From Rhizobiaceae bacterium (GTDB lineage Bacteria > Pseudomonadota > Alphaproteobacteria > Rhizobiales > Rhizobiaceae), in the NCBI GenBank assembly GCA_017643495.1, contig JAEPNK010000002.1, forward strand, positions 992,001 to 1,056,000: a stretch of 64,000 nt of DNA. Reading direction: 5' to 3'. Positions within the stretch are counted from its first letter, which is position 1. Every line of letters starts with the position of its first letter. This document shows positions 51,766-62,457 of this stretch, piece after piece. A program made the position numbers and the translations under genes. Under the pieces are notes generated by a model that saw only the letters and a program-made list of their open reading frames with translations, was not told where the DNA came from and ran no database searches.

Positions 51766-52713
51766 TTACCGCAGCTTGGTAATGCCGGGCGTTGAAACCG
51801 CATTGATTTCATCTTCCGAGGCACACAGGTTTGTCTGCTGGCCGCGCAGGCTGGTTGCCGGCTTCGGAACATCAAGATCGCCACACTGGGTAACGCTTGT
51901 AATGTTGCGCGGTATGCGAACCTGAACACTTGCCTGACGGTCACGCTCGATCAGGGTGCCTGAATTGCTTGCACCACTGCCGAATGCGAGGCGTACGCCG
52001 CCAAAACCACCGACATAATTGTCTTCACCGGCTTCAAACTCGCCAAACACGCTAAGCCCCTGCACACCAAGCTCAGGCACGAGGCTTTCGAAAGAGATAT
52101 TGCCGACATGACCACGGGAGGTCAGGCGGTGACCAATCGAGGCACGGAAATTGTCAGTGAAATAGTAGGAAAGATCGACTTCATCAATGAAACCGGTCTC
52201 AAAGTGCTGGCCGAATTGCATGCCGACCAGTGCATCAAGCGTCCAGCGGCCGTTGTAGCTGGAAAGCTCGACCCCGACACGGCCACCGTGTTCCGGGTCA
52301 ACATAGGCCCAGTCACCGTAAATCCCGATCATGCCTGTATTCGGATCCCGGTAGAACAGGTGCAACGCAGCAGCCGAGCTGGTGAAATCACCGTCATAGA
52401 TACCGGCTCCGGCATCAATCTGCATACCGAAACTGTCTGAAAAGAACGGAATCGGGCTGGACAGTGAAGCGATGAACATTCCGTTGGATGCAGTTCCCAG
52501 CACATTGCGCTGGTAAGCACCGCCAAGCACGCTGAGTTCCCAGTTTACCCCGTCCACGGCCGCTGATGAGGTAACAGGCGCGCTTTGTTCGGCAATCGGC
52601 GCAGGATCGAGAAGATCGGCCGCAGTTGCAACGGCTGGCACCATGACAGTGGCCAGAAATACGCTTGCAAGAAACTTCAGAGACTTAAAGATACTCAAGG
52701 GGGCTTCCGCCAT
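51766..52713 (-). CDS. Probable outer-membrane beta-barrel protein, unknown function
   Basis: This protein of up to 315 residues has a signal peptide ending in AVATA and then many short alternating strands (SFGMQIDAGAGIYDG, FRASIGHRLTS), as expected of a beta barrel. About 60 residues at the C-terminus, with two cysteines in TQCGD and NLCASED, look like an extra soluble tail, and the last residue is not aromatic. The ATG at 52713 lacks a ribosome site; a TTG at 52698 with GGAAG upstream is a good alternative. I do not recognise a named family. Confidence 0.7.
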   Translation of the reverse strand: MAEAPLSIFKSLKFLASVFLATVMVPAVATAADLLDPAPIAEQSAPVTSSAAVDGVNWELSVLGGAYQRNVLGTASNGMFIASLSSPIPFFSDSFGMQIDAGAGIYDGDFTSSAAALHLFYRDPNTGMIGIYGDWAYVDPEHGGRVGVELSSYNGRWTLDALVGMQFGQHFETGFIDEVDLSYYFTDNFRASIGHRLTSRGHVGNISFESLVPELGVQGLSVFGEFEAGEDNYVGGFGGVRLAFGSGASNSGTLIERDRQASVQVRIPRNITSVTQCGDLDVPKPATSLRGQQTNLCASEDEINAVSTPGITKLR

Positions 52714-52809
52714 GTGAATGTGCTAACCGGTAGTTGTGCCCCGTATATGCCCGAAAAATACCGGCATATCCAGCGTTTGGGACATGCAATTTCAGCTTCT
52801 TTGGTTAAC

Positions 52810-52834
52810 AACGGCACCTTTTGCGGGTGCCGTT
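52810..52834. terminator. Hairpin between the aspartate aminotransferase and barrel genes
   Basis: AACGGCACC at 52810-52818 pairs perfectly with GGTGCCGTT at 52826-52834. It lies 63 bases beyond the aminotransferase stop. T-runs are weak on both strands, so it is a possible terminator or mRNA end-protecting hairpin. Confidence 0.45.
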
Positions 52835-52896
52835 GCAAAAATGTCATATTACCGGTAGGAGCATGTCACGTTGCTCATCCCGGCCAAAACCCACCG

Positions 52897-54165
<1,269 letters not shown>

Positions 54166-55620
54166 CTATTCCCCTGCGTCCGCCAAATCAAGCGATGGTT
54201 TCTTTACCGGTACTGGTGTGGGAGCGACATAGACACCACCATCGGTATGTTTGATGCCGTTCGGATTGGGACCGGTGGCGCCACCCAGTGTCACCTCCAC
54301 ATCATCACGCGGCCTTTTGCGGGGGGACAGGTAAACCGCTTCCAGTTCCCGTGCAGTGGGCGGGCTGTCTTCCGGAATTGCCACAGCAGTGCTTTCGGCC
54401 GCGGGAACCTTGTCGAGACGGTCAGCCCCCAGATTGGCGATTACGGGGTTGTTTGGCGATACAACTATGGCCGGGCGTTTGACCGGCGTTACAGTTGCAA
54501 CAGCATCTTTCTCCTTGGCTGCCTTGCTGTCCGAAGTGCTTTCGTCATCGTCCACGACAGGCAATTGCGTATCAATCGGGTCAAATTCGGAGGCCTTGGG
54601 AGCATCATCGGGCCTTGGGTCTGGAACGACCAGCGCTGCATATTTGCCCGGGCAGATGCGGTTGGTGATATCCTGCGGAATGATCGGCGTGTTGAAGGGA
54701 CGTGCATAGCTCGACAAGCGAAGACCGGTTTTCGCGGTTGAACCGTCAAAGCCTTCCTGCAACAATTGCGCAGCCTTCACATTGCGCTCCAGTCCGGAAT
54801 CCCCGCCAAACACCACGGCAATCAGTTCCCGGCCCTTCCGCCTTGTCCGCACAACCACGTTGAAACCGGACGCACAAACATATCCTGTCTTCATTCCGTT
54901 GGTCCCGGGAAACCGTTCAACCAGTGCATTGTGGTTGCGCAGCCGGCGCTTGCCGACGCGAATGCCCGGAATGTTGAAAAAGCGGTCATGCTTGCGGAAT
55001 TCCCGACTAATGGTCATCGTCAGGACAGCCATGTCCCGGGCCGAAGTATACTGTTCCCGGTCATGAAGTCCGTGCGGGTTGGTGAAATGGCTGTCAGCCA
55101 TGCCGAGTCGCCTTGCGTGTGAATTCATCAGCGCAACAAAAGCCTCTTCACTGCCGGCAACAGATTCGGCAAGCGCCACGGCAATGTCGTTGGCCGATTT
55201 GACCATGATGATGTTCAACGCATTTTCAATGGTCAGGATGGTACCGATGGGAAGGCCCATTTTGGAGGGCGGCTGGCTGAGTGCCGCTTCGGAAACACGA
55301 ACCGGCGAGTTCATGGCAAGATGGCCGAGTTCCAGTTGCCGAAAGACCACGTAAGCCGTCATCATCTTTGTCAGTGAAGCCGGTGCCCATCGCAGAAAAG
55401 GTGCCTCGGAGGAAAGTATCTCGCCACTGTCGGCATCCAGCAGAAGATGCGGGCGAACCGGTGGTGGCGCCAGATCGTTTGTCAGATCATTTGCATGTGA
55501 CCTTGTCACTGGCAGCAACAGGAGCACCGAAAACAGGACAATTGCCAGCGCCCGCACACAGAGCATGCTGTTGTCCCGGCAACGGGGTTTGCTTCGTGAA
55601 ACGTGTTGTGAGCCGGGCAT
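54166..55620 (-). CDS. D-alanyl-D-alanine carboxypeptidase (DacA/PBP5-like)
   Basis: This periplasmic enzyme trims the last D-Ala from peptidoglycan stem peptides. The three S11-family motifs are present: SLTK in APASLTKMMTAY, the SxN triad in VKSANDIAVAL, and KTG in NGMKTGYVCASG. A signal sequence (LAIVLFSVLLLLPVTRSHA) precedes the domain. A C-terminal tail of about 150 residues, rich in Pro, Asp and Lys, replaces the usual amphipathic anchor. Starts at 55620 (GGGGAAC upstream) and 55566 both give workable signal peptides; the first is used here. Confidence 0.92.
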   Translation of the reverse strand: MPGSQHVSRSKPRCRDNSMLCVRALAIVLFSVLLLLPVTRSHANDLTNDLAPPPVRPHLLLDADSGEILSSEAPFLRWAPASLTKMMTAYVVFRQLELGHLAMNSPVRVSEAALSQPPSKMGLPIGTILTIENALNIIMVKSANDIAVALAESVAGSEEAFVALMNSHARRLGMADSHFTNPHGLHDREQYTSARDMAVLTMTISREFRKHDRFFNIPGIRVGKRRLRNHNALVERFPGTNGMKTGYVCASGFNVVVRTRRKGRELIAVVFGGDSGLERNVKAAQLLQEGFDGSTAKTGLRLSSYARPFNTPIIPQDITNRICPGKYAALVVPDPRPDDAPKASEFDPIDTQLPVVDDDESTSDSKAAKEKDAVATVTPVKRPAIVVSPNNPVIANLGADRLDKVPAAESTAVAIPEDSPPTARELEAVYLSPRKRPRDDVEVTLGGATGPNPNGIKHTDGGVYVAPTPVPVKKPSLDLADAGE

Positions 55621-55880
55621 GTTCCCCGCGTGTTTTGGCATTTTCGGATCCGGTTGGGTCAGGCTAGCTTCCTTGTGATGCATAATTGTGTCGATGGTGG
55701 TAGCAGACAACCCCGCAATCCGAAACCAGACACGGTTTTTGCGAAAAGGACTGCCCTGCCCCGCCATCAACCACATTTCTGTCACATTTGCCCCTTCGAC
55801 GCCATCTTCTGCACCAATCCTCACCAAATTACCGGGGCAGTATCAAACCAGAAGTGATTCGTGATCCGGGTTCAGGGGCA

Positions 55881-56087
55881 ATGCAACAAAGAGAGAACGA
55901 CCAGACTGGCCGGAATGTATGGATTGCCGGACACCGCTCTTGGCGCGATGCTGCACGCCGCCGCCAAATGCTTACCGTCATCTGTGTTGTTGCACTCATT
56001 GCCTTTCTGTCAGCAACACTGGCCACGTTCAGCACAATCACACCCGCACACGCCGCACAACTTCCCGCAATTCAAACACTGTTCTGA
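55881..56087 (+). CDS. Small exported or membrane protein, unknown function
   Basis: A 68-residue frame begins MQQRENDQTGRNVW after AGGGGCA. It has a basic stretch (RRRQ) and a hydrophobic helix TVICVVALIAFLSATLATF followed by a possible signal-cleavage site PAHAA. The composition looks coding and the frame is divergent from the carboxypeptidase gene, but no family is recognised. Ribosome-site spacing is short. Confidence 0.45.
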   Translation: MQQRENDQTGRNVWIAGHRSWRDAARRRQMLTVICVVALIAFLSATLATFSTITPAHAAQLPAIQTLF

Positions 56088-56195
56088 AAACCGGCCCTGC
56101 CGGTCAGCAACGGGGATCATGTATTTGCGTTGAGGCAACCGGTCCCCGTTGCCCCTGCCCCGGTTCGGGAAACAGATGCATATGGTCGGTCTTTG

Positions 56196-56741
56196 TCAGG
56201 CGCCAATGCGCTTGTCCGCTTCACCCATTGCCTTTTCAACATGCGCCTTGACCTTGCCCGGTTCCCGAAGGTCGGCAATCGCAATCCGGTTGTGGGTCTT
56301 CAGGTGAATGATGATCGTTCCTTCCTGAAAGAACAGCCCATACAGTCCGCGCTTGATTTCCAGGTCCTCGATCTGGTCGAAAGGCACTTTTGTTGCCCGG
56401 TCATTGGGCCAACCGGAATTGCAGAGCAGGTGGTCATCATTGATCTGCAACCTGATGGTCTGGTGCCGCAGAAAGGCGTGGACCGCGAGCAACGGAACAC
56501 CCATTGCCACCACCACAATGAATAGTCTTGCCAGTGCCCCGTCAGACTGGCCGGTAACCGCAAGATACAGCCATGCAAGCGAATAGACCACAAGGATTAC
56601 GAAGGTCGGAATGAAAATGTGCCAGTCTGCCGTAAACAGCGGCACGCCAACGGCCCGCGCATCACGGCGTTCCATGATGTCCGTCTCGCCATCCTCTATC
56701 CGTTCAACAGTGTCGCTGCCCGGAATGTTCGCTTCCGTCAT
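56196..56741 (-). CDS. Bacterial PH-domain membrane protein
   Basis: This 181-residue protein has two hydrophobic helices at about residues 40-85 (FIPTFVILVVYSLAWLYLAV and ARLFIVVVAMGVPLLAVHAF). A C-terminal bacterial pleckstrin-homology-like beta domain follows, with LQINDDHLLCNSG and VPFDQIEDLEIKRGLYG. Function is unknown in this group. The start at 56741 is the first with a plausible site; a long upstream frame looks non-coding. It diverges from the sugar dehydrogenase gene with 57 bases between. Confidence 0.75.
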   Translation of the reverse strand: MTEANIPGSDTVERIEDGETDIMERRDARAVGVPLFTADWHIFIPTFVILVVYSLAWLYLAVTGQSDGALARLFIVVVAMGVPLLAVHAFLRHQTIRLQINDDHLLCNSGWPNDRATKVPFDQIEDLEIKRGLYGLFFQEGTIIIHLKTHNRIAIADLREPGKVKAHVEKAMGEADKRIGA

Positions 56742-56798
56742 AATACGCTCTAAATAACAAAGTAATTCCGGAGATGAAGGTACGATGCGGAGGCACCA

Positions 56799-57953
56799 AT
56801 GCGCAAGATTACTGTTTTTTCCCTGATAATGGCGGTTTCGGGACTGCTTGTCGCCTGCTCGAATGCGGATGCAGACCAGTCCGCCCGCACACACGAAACA
56901 TCTGCCGGGCCTGTTGAAGTTACGCAGATGGTTGACGGACTTGCCTATCCCTGGGGCATGGAGATGCTTCCCGACGGGCACCTTCTCGTAACGCTTCGCG
57001 ATGGTGAAATGCTTGTCATCGATCCGCAAAACCCCGAGACCCGGCAAACCGTTGCCAATGTGCCTGAAGTTTATGCCCAAGGTCAGGGTGGCCTGCTTGA
57101 TGTTGCCCTTGATCCGCAGTTCAGCCGGAACAACACAATTTATTTCACGTTTTCCGACCCGTCACCGGAAGGTGCAGGAACGGCAATCGCATCGGCAAGA
57201 CTTGTCCGGCAGGGCGAACCCCGACTGGAAGATGTGAAAACGCTTTACTCGATGAGCCCCAAAACCGATAGCGGCAGGCATTTCGGTTCACGCATCGTCA
57301 TTGATCCCGGGGGCAACCTGTTTTTCACGATTGGAGACCGCGGAGACCGGCCGCGTGCGCAGGACCCGATGGACCCTGCCGGGTCGGTACTGCGCATAGC
57401 CCCGGACGGCTCGATCCCCGCTGATAATCCGTTTGCCGATGGCTCCAAAGCCCGCCCGGAAATCTGGTCCATCGGTCATCGCAATGCACAGGGCGCAGCC
57501 TTGCATCCGGATACCGGCGAATTGTGGACCCTTTCCCATGGCGCACGCGGGGGTGATGAAATCAACAAGCCCGAAGCCGGAAAGAATTATGGATGGCCCG
57601 AAATCTCTTACGGAAGGCATTATTCAGGCGGAAAGATTGGGGTCGGCACCAGCGCCCCCGGCCTTGAACAGCCGCTCTATTACTGGGACCCTTCCATCGC
57701 TCCGTCAGGACTGGATTTTTATACCGGGGATGCAATTCCGGAATGGAAAGGAAACCTGTTTGCAGGCGCACTCAAATACCAGCTTCTTTCCCGTCTTGTT
57801 TTGGATGGCGACAAGGTGGTTGAGGAAGAGCAACTCTTTGCAGAAGAATATGGCCGTATCCGTGAAGTCCGTTCCTTTCCTGACGGAGCGTTGTGGTTCC
57901 TGACAGACGAAAGTGATGGCGCGATTTACCGTATCAGCAGGCCGGCCGGGTAA
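56799..57953 (+). CDS. PQQ-dependent (Asd/YliI-type) sugar dehydrogenase lipoprotein
   Basis: This 384-residue protein resembles the soluble aldose sugar dehydrogenases with a six-bladed propeller. It has a lipobox at LLVACS near residue 20, so it should be anchored in the periplasm. Family stretches seen are YPWGMEMLPDGHLLVT, GQGGLLDVALDPQF, GSRIVIDPGGNLFFTIGDRGDR, and ARGGDEINKPEAGKNYGWP. Oxidation of aldoses would need PQQ, and no PQQ synthesis genes are in the window. Confidence 0.9.
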   Translation: MRKITVFSLIMAVSGLLVACSNADADQSARTHETSAGPVEVTQMVDGLAYPWGMEMLPDGHLLVTLRDGEMLVIDPQNPETRQTVANVPEVYAQGQGGLLDVALDPQFSRNNTIYFTFSDPSPEGAGTAIASARLVRQGEPRLEDVKTLYSMSPKTDSGRHFGSRIVIDPGGNLFFTIGDRGDRPRAQDPMDPAGSVLRIAPDGSIPADNPFADGSKARPEIWSIGHRNAQGAALHPDTGELWTLSHGARGGDEINKPEAGKNYGWPEISYGRHYSGGKIGVGTSAPGLEQPLYYWDPSIAPSGLDFYTGDAIPEWKGNLFAGALKYQLLSRLVLDGDKVVEEEQLFAEEYGRIREVRSFPDGALWFLTDESDGAIYRISRPAG

Positions 57954-57996
57954 TTGTCCGCGCCTGAAACGGGCAGGATTGTCTGTAAATCGGGAG

Positions 57997-58026
57997 AACC
58001 TTCGGTCATTTCACTGACCAAAGGTT
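57997..58026. other. Inverted repeat between the sugar dehydrogenase and SulP genes
   Basis: AACCTT-C-GGTCA at 57997-58008 pairs with TGACC-A-AAGGTT at 58015-58026, eleven matching pairs and one mismatch around a TTTCAC loop. No T-tract follows. It could be a terminator remnant for the upstream gene or a control site before the SulP gene, whose start is 87 bases on. Confidence 0.45.
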
Positions 58027-58112
58027 GAAACTGTCGGCAAATTCTGGTTTGCATTCCCGCACATATTCGACGTTCCGGCATGCGCCATTCCCTGTGAGCA
58101 GGCGAAACCGGA

Positions 58113-59762
58113 ATGGCTGCAAATCTCCCGTTTCAGACCGAAAGAAAATCCGTGGTAAAACCTACTCTTGCAGCGTTCGCCGAACGCTTCACCCGGCCAG
58201 ATATGCGCCGGTTCAGCGATATCGCTTTCACACCCACCCGTATCAAGACAGAACTCCTGTCCGGCCTCACCGTGGCACTGGCACTGGTACCCGAAGCCGT
58301 GGCTTTTGCCTTTGTTGCCGGAGTGCATCCGCTCGTCGGTCTTTATGCCGCCTTCATCGTTGGCCTGATCACGGCAGCCTTTGGCGGCAGGCCCGGCATG
58401 ATTTCCGGCGCGACCGGCGCGCTCGCGGTTGTGATGGTTGCACTGGTCGCCGAACATGGTGTCCAGTATCTGTTTGCCACCGTTGTGCTGATGGGCATTT
58501 TGCAAATCCTGTTCGGCATGTTCCGGTTGGGCAAGCTGATCCGCCTGGTCCCCCATCCCGTCATGCTCGGGTTTGTAAATGGACTGGCAATCGTGATTTT
58601 TGCAGCCCAGCTGTCACAGTTTCAGGTTGAAGGGGCGGAAGGTGCGAAGGTCTGGATGAGTGGCACAACGCTGTACATGATGCTGGCGCTCGTTGCCGTA
58701 ACCATGGCGATCATCTGGGCAATGCCGAAAATCACCACTGCCATACCTGCCCCACTCGCAGCCATCGGGATTGTTGCTGCCATAGTAATTCTGTTCGGCA
58801 TTGATGTTCCCCGCGTCGGCGACCTTGCATCGATTGAGGGAAGCCTGCCGGAATTTGCAATTCCCACAGTTCCGCTTGATCTGGAAACATTACGGATCAT
58901 CCTGCCCTACGCACTGATCCTGGCAGCAATCGGCCTTATTGAAAGCCTGCTCACCCTGAACCTGGTCGGTGAGATAACCGAGCAACGTGGCGGCGCATCG
59001 AAAGAATGTGTGGCACAGGGCGTTGCCAATACGGTGACGGGATTTTTCGGCGGCATGGGTGGTTGTGCAATGATCGGCCAGTCAATGATCAATGTGAAGT
59101 CCGGTGGCCGCACACGCCTGTCCGGAATATCGGCCGCACTCTTTCTGCTTGCCTTCATCCTTTTCGCATCCGGGCTGATCGAACAGATACCGCTGGCTGC
59201 CCTGGTCGGTGTGATGTTCATGGTGGTTATTGGCACATTTGCCTGGCAAAGCCTGGTTATTCTTCGCCGTATCCCGCTCACCGATGCCTTTGTCATCCTG
59301 CTGGTGACAGTCGTCACGGTCATGACCGACCTCGCCATTGCTGTCATTGTCGGCGTGATCGTTTCTGCGCTTGCCTATGCCTGGAACAATGCAAGCAGGA
59401 TTTACGCCAAGGTGTACACCTCTCCGGAAGGGGCAAAGGTTTACCAGATACAGGGACCACTCTTTTTCGGTTCAGCCAGCGGCTTTGCAGAACTGTTCGA
59501 CCCGAAGACCGATCCGGATACGGTCGTGGTTGACTTCATGAGCAGCCGCGTGGTGGACCAGTCTGCGCTGCAGGCAATCGAGGATTTGGCCCAGAAATAC
59601 GAGGCGAAGGGCAAAACCCTCCAGTTGCGCCACCTGTCCCGTGACTGCCATCGCCTGCTGAACCGGGCAGGGCAGTTGGTCATCGATTCCGACGATGATC
59701 CCGATTATGGTGTAGTGGTTGATTATTCCGTCCAGACCGGACGCCTGAGCGGCGGTCACTGA
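58113..59762 (+). CDS. SulP-family anion transporter with STAS domain
   Basis: This 549-residue protein has about twelve to fourteen membrane helices. It carries the SulP pattern [36 protein letters not shown] and the [12 protein letters not shown] loop. A cytoplasmic STAS domain occupies about residues 440-549 ([21 protein letters not shown]). It may carry sulfate, bicarbonate or an organic anion; the ion cannot be told. The ATG at 58113 follows GAAACCGGA. It ends 36 bases before the ThDP enzyme gene on the same strand, so they may be cotranscribed. Confidence 0.92.
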   Translation: MAANLPFQTERKSVVKPTLAAFAERFTRPDMRRFSDIAFTPTRIKTELLSGLTVALALVPEAVAFAFVAGVHPLVGLYAAFIVGLITAAFGGRPGMISGATGALAVVMVALVAEHGVQYLFATVVLMGILQILFGMFRLGKLIRLVPHPVMLGFVNGLAIVIFAAQLSQFQVEGAEGAKVWMSGTTLYMMLALVAVTMAIIWAMPKITTAIPAPLAAIGIVAAIVILFGIDVPRVGDLASIEGSLPEFAIPTVPLDLETLRIILPYALILAAIGLIESLLTLNLVGEITEQRGGASKECVAQGVANTVTGFFGGMGGCAMIGQSMINVKSGGRTRLSGISAALFLLAFILFASGLIEQIPLAALVGVMFMVVIGTFAWQSLVILRRIPLTDAFVILLVTVVTVMTDLAIAVIVGVIVSALAYAWNNASRIYAKVYTSPEGAKVYQIQGPLFFGSASGFAELFDPKTDPDTVVVDFMSSRVVDQSALQAIEDLAQKYEAKGKTLQLRHLSRDCHRLLNRAGQLVIDSDDDPDYGVVVDYSVQTGRLSGGH

Positions 59763-59798
59763 CCGGACCGACCGCCTTTTCAGAAAGGATGAAACGGC

Positions 59799-61400
59799 AT
59801 GGCAAAAATCAGTTGTGGCGAAGCAACCATCCGGCTTCTGGAAAAATACGGTGTCGATACCGTGTTTGGAATTCCCGGTGTACACACGCTGGAATTTTAT
59901 CGTGCACTGGGTGAAGGAAGCGCCATTCGCCATGTCCAGGCCCGCAATGAGCTTGGTGCCGGGTTCATGGCTGACGGCTATGCCAGAAGCAGTGGCAAGC
60001 CAGGGGTCTGCCTCACCATATCCGGCCCCGGCGTAACCAATGCCGCAACAGCGCTTGGCCAGGCATGGGCGGACTCCCTGCCGCTGCTGCTGATCTCGGC
60101 GGAAGCGCCCTCCCATACACTCGGCAAGGGCCGCGGAGCATTGCATGAGGTTACGGACCTCAATGCAGTAACCCGTCCGCTCACCGCCTTTTCCGTTTGT
60201 GCAAGCCATGCTGAAGAAGTTCCGGAGCTGCTGGCACGTGCATTTGAATCGTTTTCTTCCGGCAGGCCGCGCCCCGTCCATATTGCGATTCCGACCGACA
60301 TTCTGGAAACCCTTGTCGAAGACGACTGGACACCCGGCAAGCCCTCCGGGAACAGGCCCGATGACACCGCAAAGGCCGGTGAAATTGCAAAACGGGTCAG
60401 GGCAGCCACCATGCCGGTCCTGCTGGTTGGCGGCGGAGCAGCCGGTGCAGACGTTACTGCTCTGGCAGAGCGTTCAGGCGCGATTGTTCTGTCATCGAAT
60501 GCAGGCAAGGGCATCGTTCCGGAAAACCATCCCCTCAGCCTTGGCGGTGCATTGTGCCGGCCCGAAGGCCGAAATCTGCTCGCCTCCGCCGATCTTGTGA
60601 TCGCCATCGGTACCGAAATGTCGGAAACAGACTCCTATGTGGAGAACCTGAACCTGTCGGGAAGCCTTGTACGAATTGATATTGATCCCTCGCAAATTAC
60701 CAACAATTACCCTGCAGAAATCAGCATGGTCTGTGATGCATCGGCAGCAGTTGATGCAATACTTGGGGAAATGGGTGACGGGAATGCCGATCACCGGAAA
60801 CAGGTCGCGCAGGTGGAAAACATCCGCAAGGAAATCCGCCACAGCCTGAGCGGATCGGAGCCGAAACACGCGGTCCTGCTTGAACGCCTGCGAGACACGC
60901 TGCCGGATGAAGCCCTCATCTTGAGCGATGCGACACAGATTACCTATTCCGCGTCTTTCCTTTTGCCGGTGAACCTGCCCCGCCGGTTCCACTATGCTGC
61001 CGGCTATTGTGCGCTGGGCTTTGCCTTCCCCAATGCCATTGGTGCGAAATTCGCCAATCCGGAATTGCCCGTTGTGGCAATCGCCGGTGATGGGGGAACC
61101 ATGTTCACCGTTCAGGAACTGGTCACTGCCGCAGAGCAGAAGCTGCCGATACCGCTGATCTTGTGGCACAATGACGGTTACAAGCAAATCCGCGACGACA
61201 TGCGCTCGGCAAACGTGCCGCGTGTGGCTGTGGACGGGATTGCTCCCGATTACCCTGCCCTTGCGCGGGCCATGCATTGCCATGCTGTACAACCTGATTC
61301 ACCCGAAGCATTTGCCGGGGAAATCCGCAACGCATTCAAGGCTGACCGGCCCACCCTGATTGTGGTAAGGGAAGATTCTCCCTGGCTCAATCCTGCCTGA
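59799..61400 (+). CDS. ThDP-dependent 2-oxoacid decarboxylase, AruI-like
   Basis: This 533-residue protein has the three domains of the acetolactate synthase-like ThDP enzymes. The catalytic Glu near the N-terminus lies in QARNELGAGFMADGYARSS. The central domain has the LVRIDIDPSQI motif. The diphosphate site GDGGTMFTVQELVTAAEQ and NDGYKQIRDDM lie near the C-terminus. It most resembles 5-guanidino-2-oxopentanoate decarboxylase (AruI) of arginine breakdown, but no aruH transaminase is beside it. AGGA precedes the ATG. Confidence 0.82.
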   Translation: MAKISCGEATIRLLEKYGVDTVFGIPGVHTLEFYRALGEGSAIRHVQARNELGAGFMADGYARSSGKPGVCLTISGPGVTNAATALGQAWADSLPLLLISAEAPSHTLGKGRGALHEVTDLNAVTRPLTAFSVCASHAEEVPELLARAFESFSSGRPRPVHIAIPTDILETLVEDDWTPGKPSGNRPDDTAKAGEIAKRVRAATMPVLLVGGGAAGADVTALAERSGAIVLSSNAGKGIVPENHPLSLGGALCRPEGRNLLASADLVIAIGTEMSETDSYVENLNLSGSLVRIDIDPSQITNNYPAEISMVCDASAAVDAILGEMGDGNADHRKQVAQVENIRKEIRHSLSGSEPKHAVLLERLRDTLPDEALILSDATQITYSASFLLPVNLPRRFHYAAGYCALGFAFPNAIGAKFANPELPVVAIAGDGGTMFTVQELVTAAEQKLPIPLILWHNDGYKQIRDDMRSANVPRVAVDGIAPDYPALARAMHCHAVQPDSPEAFAGEIRNAFKADRPTLIVVREDSPWLNPA

Positions 61401-61440
61401 TCAGGTACCGCTTTTCCTTTTCTTTATTCCGGGTAACCAA

Positions 61441-62364
61441 ATGTCACGAACCTCAGCCAATCTGCTTTTGCTGCTTGCCGGTGCAATCTGGGGCATGGGG
61501 TTTGTCGCCCAGCAAACCGCAATGGACGATATCGGTCCGATGCTGTTCATCGCCTTGCGCTTCATCGTCGGGGCCATCTGTGTCACGCCATTTGCCGTGG
61601 CCGAACTTCGCCGCACGGGTGAGCCGTTCCGCCCCGAAATGATCACGCGTCATGCAGGCTGGTTTTTTCTCGTCGGCCTTGCCTTCTTTCTCGGAATGGC
61701 ATTCCAGCAGGTTGGCCTGATCGGCACAAGCGTAACAAATGCAGGCTTCCTGACCGCACTTTATGTCATCCTTGTCCCGGTCCTGATGGTGACGGTATTG
61801 CGTGTCCGCCAGCCTGCCATTATCTGGCCCGCTGCTGCCCTTTCGCTGGTCGGCATCTATTTTCTGAGTGGCGGGGATCTTTCAGTCCTGACAAGCGGCG
61901 ATGTGCTGGTCATGATTTGCGCCCTGTTCTGGGCAACGCACGTGATCCTTACAGGTCGCGTGGGTGCTTCCACCGGCCTGCCTGTCACCATGGCAACCAT
62001 CCAGTTTTATGTAACCGCACTGCTGGCATTCCTCGCCTACCTGATCGGGCTGGCAACCGGCCTGTCGGAAATCCCCTCTCCTGCCCAGTTGATGGCAGCA
62101 GCACCGGAAGTCCTGTATGCGGGAGTTATCGCCGGCGGACTGGGCTTTACGCTGCAGGCAGTCGGACAACGCTATACCAGTGAAAGTGCGGCCGCGATCC
62201 TGATTTCAACCGAAAGTCTTTTTGCAGCACTGCTGGGTGCCATCTTCCTTGGCGAGCGCCTGGCAATTATCGGTTACGTTGGCTGTGCCATGATCTTTGC
62301 GGCAATCATCATGGTCGAACTCGCTCCGGCCCTGAGAATGAGAAGGGCAAAGGCTGCCGGGTGA
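61441..62364 (+). CDS. EamA/DMT-family transporter
   Basis: This 307-residue inner-membrane protein has ten helices and two EamA repeats. It has the start LLLLLAGAIWGMGFVAQ and the second-repeat segment SAAAILISTESLFAALLGAIFLGE. The latter is a common mark of the RhaT-like carbohydrate or drug/metabolite group. Substrate is unknown. It follows the ThDP enzyme gene by 40 bases and is probably in one transcription unit with it and the SulP gene. Confidence 0.89.
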   Translation: MSRTSANLLLLLAGAIWGMGFVAQQTAMDDIGPMLFIALRFIVGAICVTPFAVAELRRTGEPFRPEMITRHAGWFFLVGLAFFLGMAFQQVGLIGTSVTNAGFLTALYVILVPVLMVTVLRVRQPAIIWPAAALSLVGIYFLSGGDLSVLTSGDVLVMICALFWATHVILTGRVGASTGLPVTMATIQFYVTALLAFLAYLIGLATGLSEIPSPAQLMAAAPEVLYAGVIAGGLGFTLQAVGQRYTSESAAAILISTESLFAALLGAIFLGERLAIIGYVGCAMIFAAIIMVELAPALRMRRAKAAG

Positions 62365-62405
62365 ACCTTGATTGCCGGGCGGTCTTTCCCTGATTTTCCA
62401 AAAGA

Positions 62406-62429
62406 AAACGCCCGCAAAAGCGGGCGTTT
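62406..62429. terminator. Bidirectional rho-independent terminator
   Basis: AAACGCCCGC at 62406-62415 pairs perfectly with GCGGGCGTTT at 62420-62429 around AAAA. The reverse strand continues in TTTTCTTTT, making it stronger for the Arg/Tyr-rich gene. In the forward direction it ends the DMT gene 42 bases after its stop. Confidence 0.85.
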
Positions 62430-62457
62430 CAAATCAGGTTCAAATCCGTCACAAGCC

